Source: an uncultured Faecalibacterium sp. (GTDB lineage: Bacteria; Bacillota; Clostridia; Oscillospirales; Ruminococcaceae). From it: 64,000 bases of DNA. This document shows positions 49,236-57,535 of this stretch, one piece after another; the first letter of the stretch is position 1, and each line of letters starts with the position of its first letter. The notes below the pieces were generated by a model. It searched no databases, was not told the origin of the DNA, and was given only the letters and a program-made list of their open reading frames with translations. The stretch lies in assembly GCA_934503275.1 (NCBI GenBank), contig CAKSVD010000009.1, positions 11,362 to 75,361 of the forward strand. The letters are read 5' to 3'. The translations under genes and the position numbers were made by a program.

Positions 49236-50627
49236 ATGAGCAAGGCAATTTCTCGTCGTAATTTCCTGATGGCTACCGGCGCTGTCGGTGCTGCAGGTCT
49301 GCTGGCTGCTTGTGGCAGCAAGCCCGCTGCTTCTTCCACCGCTTCTTCCGCTGCTTCTCAGGCCCCCGCTGCTTCCGCAGACGAGAGCCTGGCCCTGTCT
49401 GACGGCCCCGTCAACCTGAGCATCAGCTGGTGGGGCGGCGACAGCCGTCACGCTGCTTACCAGAGCGCTCTGGAGGCTTTCCAGACCGAGCACTCCAACA
49501 TTACCGTGGAGCCCACCTTCGCCGCATGGTCCGGCTGGGAAGAGAAGATGGCTGCTGCCTTCATCGCTGGCAACGCTCAGGATGTCTGCCAGGTGAACTG
49601 GAACTGGCTGTATAACTACTCTGCTGACGGCAGCAAGTTCGTGGATCTGAACACCGCTTCCAAGTTCATCGACCTGACCCAGTGGGATGCCGCTGCTATG
49701 GACGCTTGCTATGTGGCCAACAGCCAGCAGTGCGTGCCCGTCTCCATGACCGGCCGTATCTTCTACTGGAACATGACCACCTTTAACAAGGCTGGCATCA
49801 CCGAGGTTCCCAAGTCTCTGGACGATCTGATGGCTGCCGGTAAGGCTTTCCAGGAGAAGCTGGGCGACGATTACTACCCCATGCACCTGGGCGCATACGA
49901 CCGTATGATCCTGATGGTGTTCTACCTCGAGTCCAAGTACGGCAAGGACTGGGCAGATCCCGTCACCTCCACCCTGAACTACACCGAGGACGAGATCGCT
50001 GAGGGTCTGGCCTTCATCAAGAGCCTGGTGGACAACCACGTCATGATGAACCTGAAGACCTACTACTCTGCAAACTCCGATACCGCTACCCACCAGTCCA
50101 ACGAGTGGATCACCGGTAAGATCGCAGGCATCTTCGAGTGGGATTCCGCTGCAAGCAAGTACTCCTCCGCTCTGGATGACAGCAACAAGGACGGCTTCAC
50201 CGTCGGCGAGGAGATCAAGTTCGGCGACAACAACGGCGGCTTCTCCAAGGTGTCCATGGGTCTGGCTATCACCAAGACCTGCAAGAACGTTGCCGAGGCT
50301 GCTACCCTGATCAACTTCCTGCTGAACGAGGAAAAGGGCGCTTCCATCATGGGCTCCGAGTGCGGCATCCCCGCTTCCAAGGCTGGCCTGAAGTTCGCTC
50401 AGGACGCCGGCGCTGTCAAGAGCCTGGTTGCTGAGGCTAACGCCAAGGTCATGGCCTTCACCACCAACAAGCTGGATCCCCTGTTCGAGAACAACGACCT
50501 GAAGGCTTCCGGCACTGGCATCTATCAGGAAGTGTTCGACAACATCGACTACGGCGATCAGACCCCTGAAGAGGCTGTCGAGACCCTGCTGGACGGCATG
50601 GAGTCTGTTGGCTACACCATCGGCTAA
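49236..50627 (+). CDS. Sugar ABC transporter binding lipoprotein (Tat-type signal)
   Basis: This 463-residue family 1 extracellular solute-binding protein has the N-terminus SRRNFLMATG, a twin-arginine motif, followed by a hydrophobic stretch and lipobox LLAAC (Cys27), then a Ser/Ala-rich linker. The mature part has WWGGDSRH and the periplasmic binding fold. It precedes two UgpA/UgpE-type permeases and pectin hydrolases, so the ligand is probably a pectin oligosaccharide. Codon use is strongly biased (GCT for Ala) as in highly expressed genes. A hairpin terminator between it and the first permease suggests that it is made in excess. AGGAGGAG precedes the ATG. Confidence 0.92.
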   Translation: MSKAISRRNFLMATGAVGAAGLLAACGSKPAASSTASSAASQAPAASADESLALSDGPVNLSISWWGGDSRHAAYQSALEAFQTEHSNITVEPTFAAWSGWEEKMAAAFIAGNAQDVCQVNWNWLYNYSADGSKFVDLNTASKFIDLTQWDAAAMDACYVANSQQCVPVSMTGRIFYWNMTTFNKAGITEVPKSLDDLMAAGKAFQEKLGDDYYPMHLGAYDRMILMVFYLESKYGKDWADPVTSTLNYTEDEIAEGLAFIKSLVDNHVMMNLKTYYSANSDTATHQSNEWITGKIAGIFEWDSAASKYSSALDDSNKDGFTVGEEIKFGDNNGGFSKVSMGLAITKTCKNVAEAATLINFLLNEEKGASIMGSECGIPASKAGLKFAQDAGAVKSLVAEANAKVMAFTTNKLDPLFENNDLKASGTGIYQEVFDNIDYGDQTPEEAVETLLDGMESVGYTIG

Positions 50628-50681
50628 GCTTACCTCTTTCTGACAGCGGTCAGAACCGGATATTCCGTATCTGAAATAAAT

Positions 50682-50720
50682 AAGGGCATCTGCCGCCCGT
50701 ACGACAGGTGCCCTTGTTTT
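50682..50720 (+). terminator. Attenuating terminator between binding protein and permeases
   Basis: AAGGGCA (50682-50688) pairs with TGCCCTT (50709-50715), tail GTTTTG. A second hairpin TTCTGAC-AGCG-GTCAGAA lies just upstream (50638-50655). Such hairpins commonly raise binding protein over permease levels. Confidence 0.65.
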
Positions 50721-50814
50721 GTCGGAGAATGGTTATCAAACCTTGAAGGAATTATTGCCGGTCTGTGACCTGCTGCACTGTCTGCTTCAAAATCCTGTAA
50801 AAGGAGGACTTCGG

Positions 50815-51744
50815 ATGAAAAAAAGTAATGCGCTCGCCGGCGCACGAACTCCGTTCCAGAAATGGGTCGATAAGTATCAGGGCCTGTTTTATCTGATCCC
50901 TTGGATCATCGGCTTTCTCGTCTTTAAGGCGTTCCCCTTCGGTCAGTCGCTGTACTACAGCTTTACCGATATGAACTTCTTCAAGGACGGAACCAGCTTT
51001 GTTGGTCTGGCCAACTACATCACCGCATTCCACACCAAAAAGATCACCAAGGCGCTGATCATTACCTTCAAGTACGCCTTTATCACCGTGCCCCTGAAGC
51101 TGATCTTCGCACTGTTCATCGCCTACATCCTGAACTTCAAGATCGCCTGCGTCAACCTGTTCCGCACCGTGTACTACATCCCCTCCATTCTGGGCGGCTC
51201 TGTGGCTATCGCCGTGCTGTGGAAGGCTGTGTTCAGCGTGGACGGTCTGCTGAACACCGTGGTCCGCGCTGTCACCTTTGGTGCGGTGCAGGGTCCCGAG
51301 TGGCTGAGTGACCCCCACTACGCGCTGTGGATCATCTGCTTCCTGCGTATATGGCAGTTCGGCTCCGCCATGGTGCTGTTCCTTGCTGCACTGAAGGGCG
51401 TGCCCGCAGACCTGTACGAGGCTGCTACCATCGACGGTGCCGGCAAGTGGCGTCAGTTCTTCTCCATCACCGTTCCGATGATCACCCCCATCATCTTCTA
51501 CAACCTGGTCACTCAGATCTGCCAGGCTTTCCAGGAGTTCAACGGCCCCTACATCATCACCAACGGTGGTCCCCGTGGCTCCACTACCCTGATCTCCCTG
51601 CTGGTTTACAACTACGCATTCAAGTCCTACGACATGGGCATGGCCTCTGCTCTGGCATGGATCATGTTCATCATCGTCTGCATCCTGACGATCATTGCGT
51701 TCACCAGCCAGAAGAAGTGGGTCTACTACTCGGATGAAAGGTAA
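50815..51744 (+). CDS. Sugar ABC transporter permease (UgpA/MalF type)
   Basis: The 309-residue inner-membrane protein has six transmembrane helices and the EAA loop YEAATIDGAGKWRQFFSITVPMI at about residues 200-222 (core EAATIDGAGKWRQFF), where the ATPase docks. AAAGGAGG lies 8 nt before the ATG at 50815. It pairs with the next gene. No ATPase is encoded here, so a shared MsmX/UgpC-type ATPase encoded elsewhere is expected. Confidence 0.93.
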   Translation: MKKSNALAGARTPFQKWVDKYQGLFYLIPWIIGFLVFKAFPFGQSLYYSFTDMNFFKDGTSFVGLANYITAFHTKKITKALIITFKYAFITVPLKLIFALFIAYILNFKIACVNLFRTVYYIPSILGGSVAIAVLWKAVFSVDGLLNTVVRAVTFGAVQGPEWLSDPHYALWIICFLRIWQFGSAMVLFLAALKGVPADLYEAATIDGAGKWRQFFSITVPMITPIIFYNLVTQICQAFQEFNGPYIITNGGPRGSTTLISLLVYNYAFKSYDMGMASALAWIMFIIVCILTIIAFTSQKKWVYYSDER

Positions 51745-51754
51745 GGTGACCAAT

Positions 51755-52612
51755 ATGGGAATGAAAGCATCGAATAAGATCGCAACCTTCTTTAAGTACT
51801 TCGTGCTGATCCTGGTTGGTATCATCATGATCTATCCTCTGCTGTGGATGATCAGCGCTACCTTCAAGGATAACAGCGAGATCTTTGCAGGCATCAGCCT
51901 GTGGATCAAAAAGCCCACGCTGGATGGCTACCGCAACGCTCTGAACAACTTCGGCGGCTCCATCAACATCCTGCAGGCCATGCTCAACACCTATAGCTAC
52001 GTCATCCCCAAGGTGATCTGCACTGTGGTGTCTGCCTGCATCGCCGCTTACGGCTTTGGCCGTTTCGACTTCCCCGGCCGCAAGCTGCTGTTCAACATCA
52101 TGCTGGCCACCCTGTTCCTGCCGCAGGTCGTGCTGAACGTGCCGCAGTACCTGCTGTACAACAAGTTCGGCTGGGTGGACAGCCCCTTCTATCTGGCCAT
52201 CTGGGTGCACTGCGCATTTGCTACCGAGACCTACTTCGTGTATCAGCTGGTGCAGTTCATGCGCAACGTCCCGCGTGATCTGGACGAGGCTGCCGCCATT
52301 GACGGCTGCTCCTCCTTCCAGACCCTGTACAAGGTCATTGTGCCCATGCTGGGCCCCGCTCTGGTGTCCTGCGCACTGTTCCAGTTCATGTGGAGCTGCA
52401 ACGACTTTATGGGCCCGCTGCTTTACGTCAGCACCCCCGGCAAGTACCCCATGTCCCTGTTCGTCAAGCTGTCTATGGACGGTGATACCGGCTTTGCTTG
52501 GAACAAGATCCTTGCGCTGTCCCTCATCTCCATCCTGCCGCAGCTGATCGTATTCTTCTGTGCACAGGATCAGTTCGTTGAAGGTATCTCCGCAGGTGCC
52601 GTCAAGGGCTAA
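51755..52612 (+). CDS. Sugar ABC transporter permease (UgpE/MalG type)
   Basis: The 285-residue second permease subunit has six helices, an N-terminal YPLLWMISATFKDNSEIFA segment and the EAA loop DLDEAAAIDGCSSFQTLYKVI (core DEAAAIDGCSSFQTLYK). The start at 51755 follows AAGGTGA by 8 nt; it lies 10 nt after the first permease stop. Together with the binding protein it forms a CUT1-type importer for oligosaccharides. Strong codon bias continues from the binding-protein gene. Confidence 0.93.
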   Translation: MGMKASNKIATFFKYFVLILVGIIMIYPLLWMISATFKDNSEIFAGISLWIKKPTLDGYRNALNNFGGSINILQAMLNTYSYVIPKVICTVVSACIAAYGFGRFDFPGRKLLFNIMLATLFLPQVVLNVPQYLLYNKFGWVDSPFYLAIWVHCAFATETYFVYQLVQFMRNVPRDLDEAAAIDGCSSFQTLYKVIVPMLGPALVSCALFQFMWSCNDFMGPLLYVSTPGKYPMSLFVKLSMDGDTGFAWNKILALSLISILPQLIVFFCAQDQFVEGISAGAVKG

Positions 52613-52640
52613 TGCGCCATAAGAACATTTGACCAAGACC

Positions 52641-52685
52641 AACACCCCCTGTGCTGCTCCCAACGGATGGCACAGGGGGTGTTTT
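52641..52685 (+). terminator. Terminator of the ABC transporter operon
   Basis: A 14-bp perfect stem, AACACCCCCTGTGC with its complement (52670-52683), then TTTTGG. It also lies just beyond the convergent AraC gene. Confidence 0.85.
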
Positions 52686-52695
52686 GGTGAAAGCG

Positions 52696-53514
52696 TTATT
52701 TCCTCTGCTTCTTGCGGTACTGCAGGGGGCTGATATCCATCACCTCGCGGAACACGCGGCGGAAGTGGGCGGCGCTGGCAAAGCCGGTCTGCTCGGCAAT
52801 AGCGCTGATGGAAAGTTCGGTGGTCTCCAGCAGCTTCTGCGCGGCCTCGATGCGGCGGTTGTTCAGGTAGTCCACGATGGACTGCCCGGTCACCCGCCGG
52901 AACAGGCGGCTGAGATAGTAGGGGGAAAGGTAGAACCGCGCCGCCACCTCGGTAAGAGAGAACTTTTGCCGGTAGTTGGCGGCAAGGTAGGCACACACCT
53001 GCTCAATGGTCTCGTTGCTGGGGCGCGCCACAGCGCTGCTCTCGGCAAGGCACTCCTGCTCTACATAGTGCAGGATCAGCAGCAGGTACAGCCCGCCGGG
53101 GTAGTCCTGCTCCGGCATGGCAGAGCGCATCATCTCCAGCAGAGTGCGCAGGCGGCGGGTCCACAGCACCGGGCCGTACAACACCGTCACCTCGCCGGGC
53201 AAAAACAGCCGGGCAAAATCCTGCTGGGTGGCGCTGCGCAGCTCGTGCAGGGCGCTGAGCGGAAAGCGGCAGCCCACCAGTTCCGGTACGGCTGCACCGG
53301 CGGCGGTGAGCACCGCATCCCCCGCGCCCAGCAGCAGCGCGCTGCCGGGGTTTACCAGCAGGCTGTTTTCCCCCATTTGCAGGGTGCAGCTGCCCTCGCT
53401 TACCAGCAGAAAGGTGCCCATCTCCTCGTCTGCCGTCAGTTCCAGCTTGCTGCCGTTCAGCCGCACGGTGTCTGCCTTTACCTTTGCGTTGATCTTTTCC
53501 CGTTCCGCTCTCAT
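52696..53514 (-). CDS. AraC family transcriptional regulator
   Basis: This 272-residue regulator has an N-terminal cupin-like sugar-sensing domain (about 1-130) and a C-terminal pair of helix-turn-helix motifs (about 170-272) with FSLTEVAARFYLSPYYLSRLF and ISAIAEQTGFASAAHFRRVF (20 residues or fewer each). The ATG at 53514 has GGAAAGG about 8 nt upstream; earlier in-frame starts overlap it. It lies between the transporter genes and the pectin hydrolases and is transcribed divergently from the GH28 gene, so it probably activates the locus in response to a pectin sugar. Confidence 0.9.
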   Translation of the reverse strand: MRAEREKINAKVKADTVRLNGSKLELTADEEMGTFLLVSEGSCTLQMGENSLLVNPGSALLLGAGDAVLTAAGAAVPELVGCRFPLSALHELRSATQQDFARLFLPGEVTVLYGPVLWTRRLRTLLEMMRSAMPEQDYPGGLYLLLILHYVEQECLAESSAVARPSNETIEQVCAYLAANYRQKFSLTEVAARFYLSPYYLSRLFRRVTGQSIVDYLNNRRIEAAQKLLETTELSISAIAEQTGFASAAHFRRVFREVMDISPLQYRKKQRK

Positions 53515-53625
53515 TTTGCGCATCCTTTCCGGAAACAGCCTTCCCGATAGCCGGGAGAGCACTTTTCCTCATGATACCACGTCTGCCCCGTGGGGGCAAG
53601 ACAAACTCACAGGAGGTTATTTCGC

Positions 53626-55182
53626 ATGAATCTGACCCTGATCCGTTCCATGACCCGCAGCGCCGTTTTTGAACTGGAAAACGAGCTGTGTTACCGTCCG
53701 GCACACCCCTTTACCGTTGCCCTGAACGGCAAGATGGTATACGAGGCCTGCAACACCAACGTGTTCTCCCTGTTCTCCCTGCTGCCCGGCACCGCCTATA
53801 CGGTGGAGGTGCAGGCCGAGGGTGAGACCCTGAAGCTGGATTTCACCACCGAGGCCGAGACCTTCTTCGTGGATGCTTCCCGCTACGGTCTGGTGGCTGA
53901 CGGCGAGACCGACAACACTGTGCGGCTGCAGGCGGCGCTGTCCACCTGCCCCAAGGGCGGCACGGTGTATGTGCCCGCCGGCCGTTACCGCACCGCCAGC
54001 CTGTTTATGAAGAGCAACACCACCCTGTATCTGGAAAAGGGCGCTGTGCTGCTGGGCGATAACGACCGCACCCATTACCCCATCCTGCCCGGTGTGCTGC
54101 CCAGCGAGAACGAGGTGGACGAGTACTACCTGACCGGCTGGGAGGGCAACCCGCTGGACAGCTTTGCAGGCCTTTTGAACATCACGCAGGTGCATGACGT
54201 GGTGGTGACCGGTGAGGGCACGCTGGACTGTGACGCCGAAAACGGCGACTGGTGGGTGAACCCCAAGGTCAAGCGCATCGCATGGCGTCCCCGCGCCGTG
54301 GCTGCGGTGGACAGCGAAAACGTTTGCCTGCACGGCATCACGGTGCAGAACAGCTACTCGTGGACCATCCACCCCATCTTTGTCAAGCACCTCGACCTGC
54401 TCAACTTCAACATCAACAACCCCTACAACGCCCCCAACACGGACGGTATCGACCCCGAGAGCTGCGAGGATATCCGTATTATCGGCATGAACATCCATGT
54501 GGGCGACGACTGCATCGCCATGAAGGCCAGCAAGGTCTTTCTGGGCATGAAGCTGAAGCGCAGCTGTGAGCACACCGTCATCCGCAACTGCCTGCTGGAC
54601 AAGGGCCACGGCGGCATCGTCATCGGCAGCGAGATGAGCGGCGGCGTCAAGGATATGGTGGTGACCCAGTGCCTGATGGACCACACCGACCGCGGTCTGC
54701 GCGTCAAGACCCGCCGCGGCCGCGGCAACACCGCCGTCATCGACGGGCTGGTGTTCCGCAATGTGGAGATGCGAGGCGTCAAAGCACCCTTCGTCATCAA
54801 TATGTTCTACTTCTGTGACCCGGACGGCCACGGCCCCTATGTGCAGTGCCGCGAGCCGCTGCCGGTGGACGAGTACACCCCCAAGCTGGGCAGCCTGACC
54901 ATGGAGAACATCGTGGCCACCGATGCCCAGTTCGCGGGCTGCTACTTCGACGGCCTGCCGGAGCAGCCCATCGAGCGGGTGACCATGCGGGATGTGAGCA
55001 TCACCTTCGACCCCAACGCCAAGGAGGGACAGGCTGCCATGGCCGACAACCGTCCGCTGGTGAAAAAGCTGGCCATCTATGCCGAGAACGTCAAGGAGAT
55101 CGACCTGCACAACGTGAAGATTGAGGGCTACGAGGGCGAGCGGCTGCACTTTGCCAACGTAGGACATTTTGAGGAGGACTGA
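53626..55182 (+). CDS. Glycoside hydrolase family 28 (polygalacturonase-like)
   Basis: The 518-residue protein has an N-terminal fibronectin-like part (about 1-85) then a right-handed beta-helix. The GH28 catalytic set is Asp273 (NTDGID), Asp294 and Asp295 (GDDC), with His328 (GHGG) and the RVKTRRGRG basic block. There is no signal peptide, so it acts in the cytoplasm on imported oligogalacturonides or rhamnogalacturonides; exo-acting enzymes of this subclass are common in such loci. AGGAGG is 9 nt before the ATG. Followed after 3 nt by the GH105 gene. Confidence 0.9.
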   Translation: MNLTLIRSMTRSAVFELENELCYRPAHPFTVALNGKMVYEACNTNVFSLFSLLPGTAYTVEVQAEGETLKLDFTTEAETFFVDASRYGLVADGETDNTVRLQAALSTCPKGGTVYVPAGRYRTASLFMKSNTTLYLEKGAVLLGDNDRTHYPILPGVLPSENEVDEYYLTGWEGNPLDSFAGLLNITQVHDVVVTGEGTLDCDAENGDWWVNPKVKRIAWRPRAVAAVDSENVCLHGITVQNSYSWTIHPIFVKHLDLLNFNINNPYNAPNTDGIDPESCEDIRIIGMNIHVGDDCIAMKASKVFLGMKLKRSCEHTVIRNCLLDKGHGGIVIGSEMSGGVKDMVVTQCLMDHTDRGLRVKTRRGRGNTAVIDGLVFRNVEMRGVKAPFVINMFYFCDPDGHGPYVQCREPLPVDEYTPKLGSLTMENIVATDAQFAGCYFDGLPEQPIERVTMRDVSITFDPNAKEGQAAMADNRPLVKKLAIYAENVKEIDLHNVKIEGYEGERLHFANVGHFEED

Positions 55183-55185
55183 CCC

Positions 55186-56331
55186 ATGACCCATGAAGAG
55201 ATCCTGTCCATGCTGGGCGACTATGTGGACTACCTGATCGCCAATTCCAGCGCCGAGGCACCGATGTGGAACATCGAGAAGGTGCGCAGCGGCAAGCCCA
55301 ATAAGTGGAACTACATCGACGGCTGCATGATCACTGCCTGTCTGAGCCTGTACAAGACCACCGGCGACGAGAAGTATCTGGAGTTTTCCAAGGAGTTCAT
55401 CGACTACTTTGTGCAGCCGGACGGCTCTATCAAGACCTACGACCCCAAGGAGTACAATCTGGATAACGTGAATCAGGGCAAGAACCTGTTCATCCTGTAC
55501 GATATCTACGGGGACGAGAAGTACCGCAAGGCTATCGACACCATCCGCAGCCAGCTGCTCACCCAGCCCCGCACCAAGGAGGGCAACTTCTGGCACAAGG
55601 ACATCTACCCGTGGCAGGTGTGGCTGGACGGCACCTATATGGCGCAGCCCTTCTACATGGAGTACGAGACCCGCTTTAACAAGATGCAGGGCTGCATCGA
55701 CAGCTACAAGCAGTTCATGAACATCAAAAAGCATATGCGGGACGAAAAGACCGGCCTGTACTACCACGGCTATGATGAGAGCCGCCAGATGTACTGGGCA
55801 GACCCCGAGACCGGCTGCAGCCCCAACTTCTGGCTGCGCGCCATGGGCTGGTTCCTTGTGGCGATGGTGGACGTGCTGGAGCGCATGGACGAGCAGCTGT
55901 ACAACGAGTACCGCGGCATCATGGCCATGCTCAAGCAGACCGTAGAGGATATGCACAAGTTCCAGGACGAGCAGAGCGGGATGTTCTGGCAGGTCATCGA
56001 CCACCCGGAGGCCGAGGGCAACTATCTGGAGACCAGCGGCACCGCCCTGTTTGCCTACGCTGTGCTCAAGGGCGTGCGTCTGGGCTATCTGCCCAAACGC
56101 ATGGCTGCATGGGCAGAGAAGGCCTTCTACGGCACCTGCGACCGGTATCTGTCCAAGAACCCGGACGGCAGCCTGCAGCTGGACGGCATCTGCCTTGTGG
56201 CAGGTCTGGGCGGCAAGGATCACCGTGACGGCTCTCTGGCCTACTACTTCAGCGAGCCGGTGGTCTGCAACGATGCCAAGGGCGTAGGCCCGCTGGTGCT
56301 GGCCTATACCGAGATGATCGCACGCAAGTAA
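55186..56331 (+). CDS. GH105 unsaturated rhamnogalacturonyl hydrolase
   Basis: This 381-residue alpha6/alpha6-barrel enzyme has WLDGTYMAQPF with catalytic Asp148, matching Asp143 of Bacillus YteR, and the NYIDGCM block. It removes the unsaturated galacturonyl residue left by rhamnogalacturonan lyases. It lacks a signal peptide, so lyase products are imported first. It sits 3 nt after the GH28 gene and ends the locus. Together these two genes and the importer describe use of rhamnogalacturonan I fragments released by other gut bacteria; no lyase is in the window. Confidence 0.92.
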   Translation: MTHEEILSMLGDYVDYLIANSSAEAPMWNIEKVRSGKPNKWNYIDGCMITACLSLYKTTGDEKYLEFSKEFIDYFVQPDGSIKTYDPKEYNLDNVNQGKNLFILYDIYGDEKYRKAIDTIRSQLLTQPRTKEGNFWHKDIYPWQVWLDGTYMAQPFYMEYETRFNKMQGCIDSYKQFMNIKKHMRDEKTGLYYHGYDESRQMYWADPETGCSPNFWLRAMGWFLVAMVDVLERMDEQLYNEYRGIMAMLKQTVEDMHKFQDEQSGMFWQVIDHPEAEGNYLETSGTALFAYAVLKGVRLGYLPKRMAAWAEKAFYGTCDRYLSKNPDGSLQLDGICLVAGLGGKDHRDGSLAYYFSEPVVCNDAKGVGPLVLAYTEMIARK

Positions 56332-56358
56332 GCGGCGCATAGCACAAAGCAAAAAATA

Positions 56359-56406
56359 ACACCCGGGTCTTTCACACGGAAGGTGGAAGACCCGGGTGTC
56401 TTGTTT
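56359..56406. terminator. Bidirectional terminator after the GH105 gene
   Basis: ACACCCGGGTCTT (56359-56371) pairs with AAGACCCGGGTGT (56387-56399). The plus tail is CTTGTTTT and the minus tail TATTTTTTG, so it serves the converging SurA-like gene too. Confidence 0.85.
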
Positions 56407-56416
56407 TATGCAGGCA

Positions 56417-57535
56417 TCAGCTGTTGGCGCTGGTGTCGTTCACGATCTTGGCGGCGGGCAGCTTGCCCATAGCAGAACTGCTCAGGGTGCTCGTCAGCTG
56501 GGCGCCGTAGGCGGCAAGGGCATCGTCCAGTTCCTCGCCCTTCATGTCGCTCAAAATTTGGCTGCGCAGAGCGTCCAGTGTGGAGACGCTCAGCGGGTCC
56601 AGACGGACGGCCAGCATCATGGCGTAGCCGGTGTACTGGATGGCGGCTGCCTGCCCGTAGGCAAGGCCGCGCAGGGTGTCGGCGGCACCCTCCTGCGTAA
56701 AGGCGCCGGTCAGGTCGCTTTCACTCAAAAGGTCGGTCTGCAGGGTGCTGGTGGAGGGAACCTCTGTGTCCAGCACGGCGCAGATATCGGTCAGCGCGCT
56801 GCTTGCGATGCTGTTAAAGGCGGTCAGCTGGCTGGAAGTATCCTCCGGGGCGTTGGCGTTGTAGCTGTCCGCAGCCTTCTGGGCAAGGGAGAGCATCTCG
56901 GCCTTCTGGTCGTCGCTGGCAAAAGCGAAGGTGCTGGTGTTGTACAGGGGCACGGTGATAAAGCCGATCTCGTACATGGTGCTGTCCAGATGCTCGGTCA
57001 GTTCGCCGTCCTCCACGGGGGTCTCGCCGTCCTTGCCGTAGATAAGATCCAGCAGCAGGGTGTGCTTGTACTGCAGCTGCTGGTACAACTTCAAGGTCTC
57101 CGGCCCGATGCCGTTGGCGGTGTAGGCATCGCCGTAGTTATCCATCAGCTGCTGGGCGTAGCTGTCGGCGGCGGACTTCTGTTCCTCGGTCAACGCGCCG
57201 CCCAACTCGGTAAAGCGGGCATCCACGGCAGCAAGGGTCTGCAGGGTCTCAAGGGTCTTTTGCGCCACATAGTCCTTTACCACGGCAGTCTCGCCGGTGT
57301 CGGCATCGGTAGTGATGGTGGCATTGAGGAAGGACTTCACCTTGCTGGTGTCCTGCTCAGAGCCTGCCAGCTGCGCAGCCTGCTGGTAGGCATCGTACTG
57401 CGCCAGCAGGTATAAACCGCTGGTCACCTCAAAATCGCCGATCTTGCCCACGGTATCCGGGGTGGAGAATACACAGCCCACAAGGCTGACGGTCAGTGCA
57501 AGTGCGCATACCAGCGCAAGCAGTTTCTTTTTCAT
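56417..57535 (-). CDS. SurA/PrsA-like lipoprotein without a PPIase domain
   Basis: The 372-residue protein has a signal peptide and lipobox SLVGC (Cys21). Helical N-terminal sequence (VGKIGDFEVTSGLYLLAQYDAY) resembles the SurA N-domain seen in PrsA-type foldases. The C-terminal part is helical and no parvulin PPIase motif is evident. It overlaps the mfd stop by 4 bp (ATGA), as in many Clostridia where mfd is followed by a foldase-like lipoprotein. A chaperone role for secreted proteins is inferred only. Confidence 0.75.
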   Translation of the reverse strand: MKKKLLALVCALALTVSLVGCVFSTPDTVGKIGDFEVTSGLYLLAQYDAYQQAAQLAGSEQDTSKVKSFLNATITTDADTGETAVVKDYVAQKTLETLQTLAAVDARFTELGGALTEEQKSAADSYAQQLMDNYGDAYTANGIGPETLKLYQQLQYKHTLLLDLIYGKDGETPVEDGELTEHLDSTMYEIGFITVPLYNTSTFAFASDDQKAEMLSLAQKAADSYNANAPEDTSSQLTAFNSIASSALTDICAVLDTEVPSTSTLQTDLLSESDLTGAFTQEGAADTLRGLAYGQAAAIQYTGYAMMLAVRLDPLSVSTLDALRSQILSDMKGEELDDALAAYGAQLTSTLSSSAMGKLPAAKIVNDTSANS

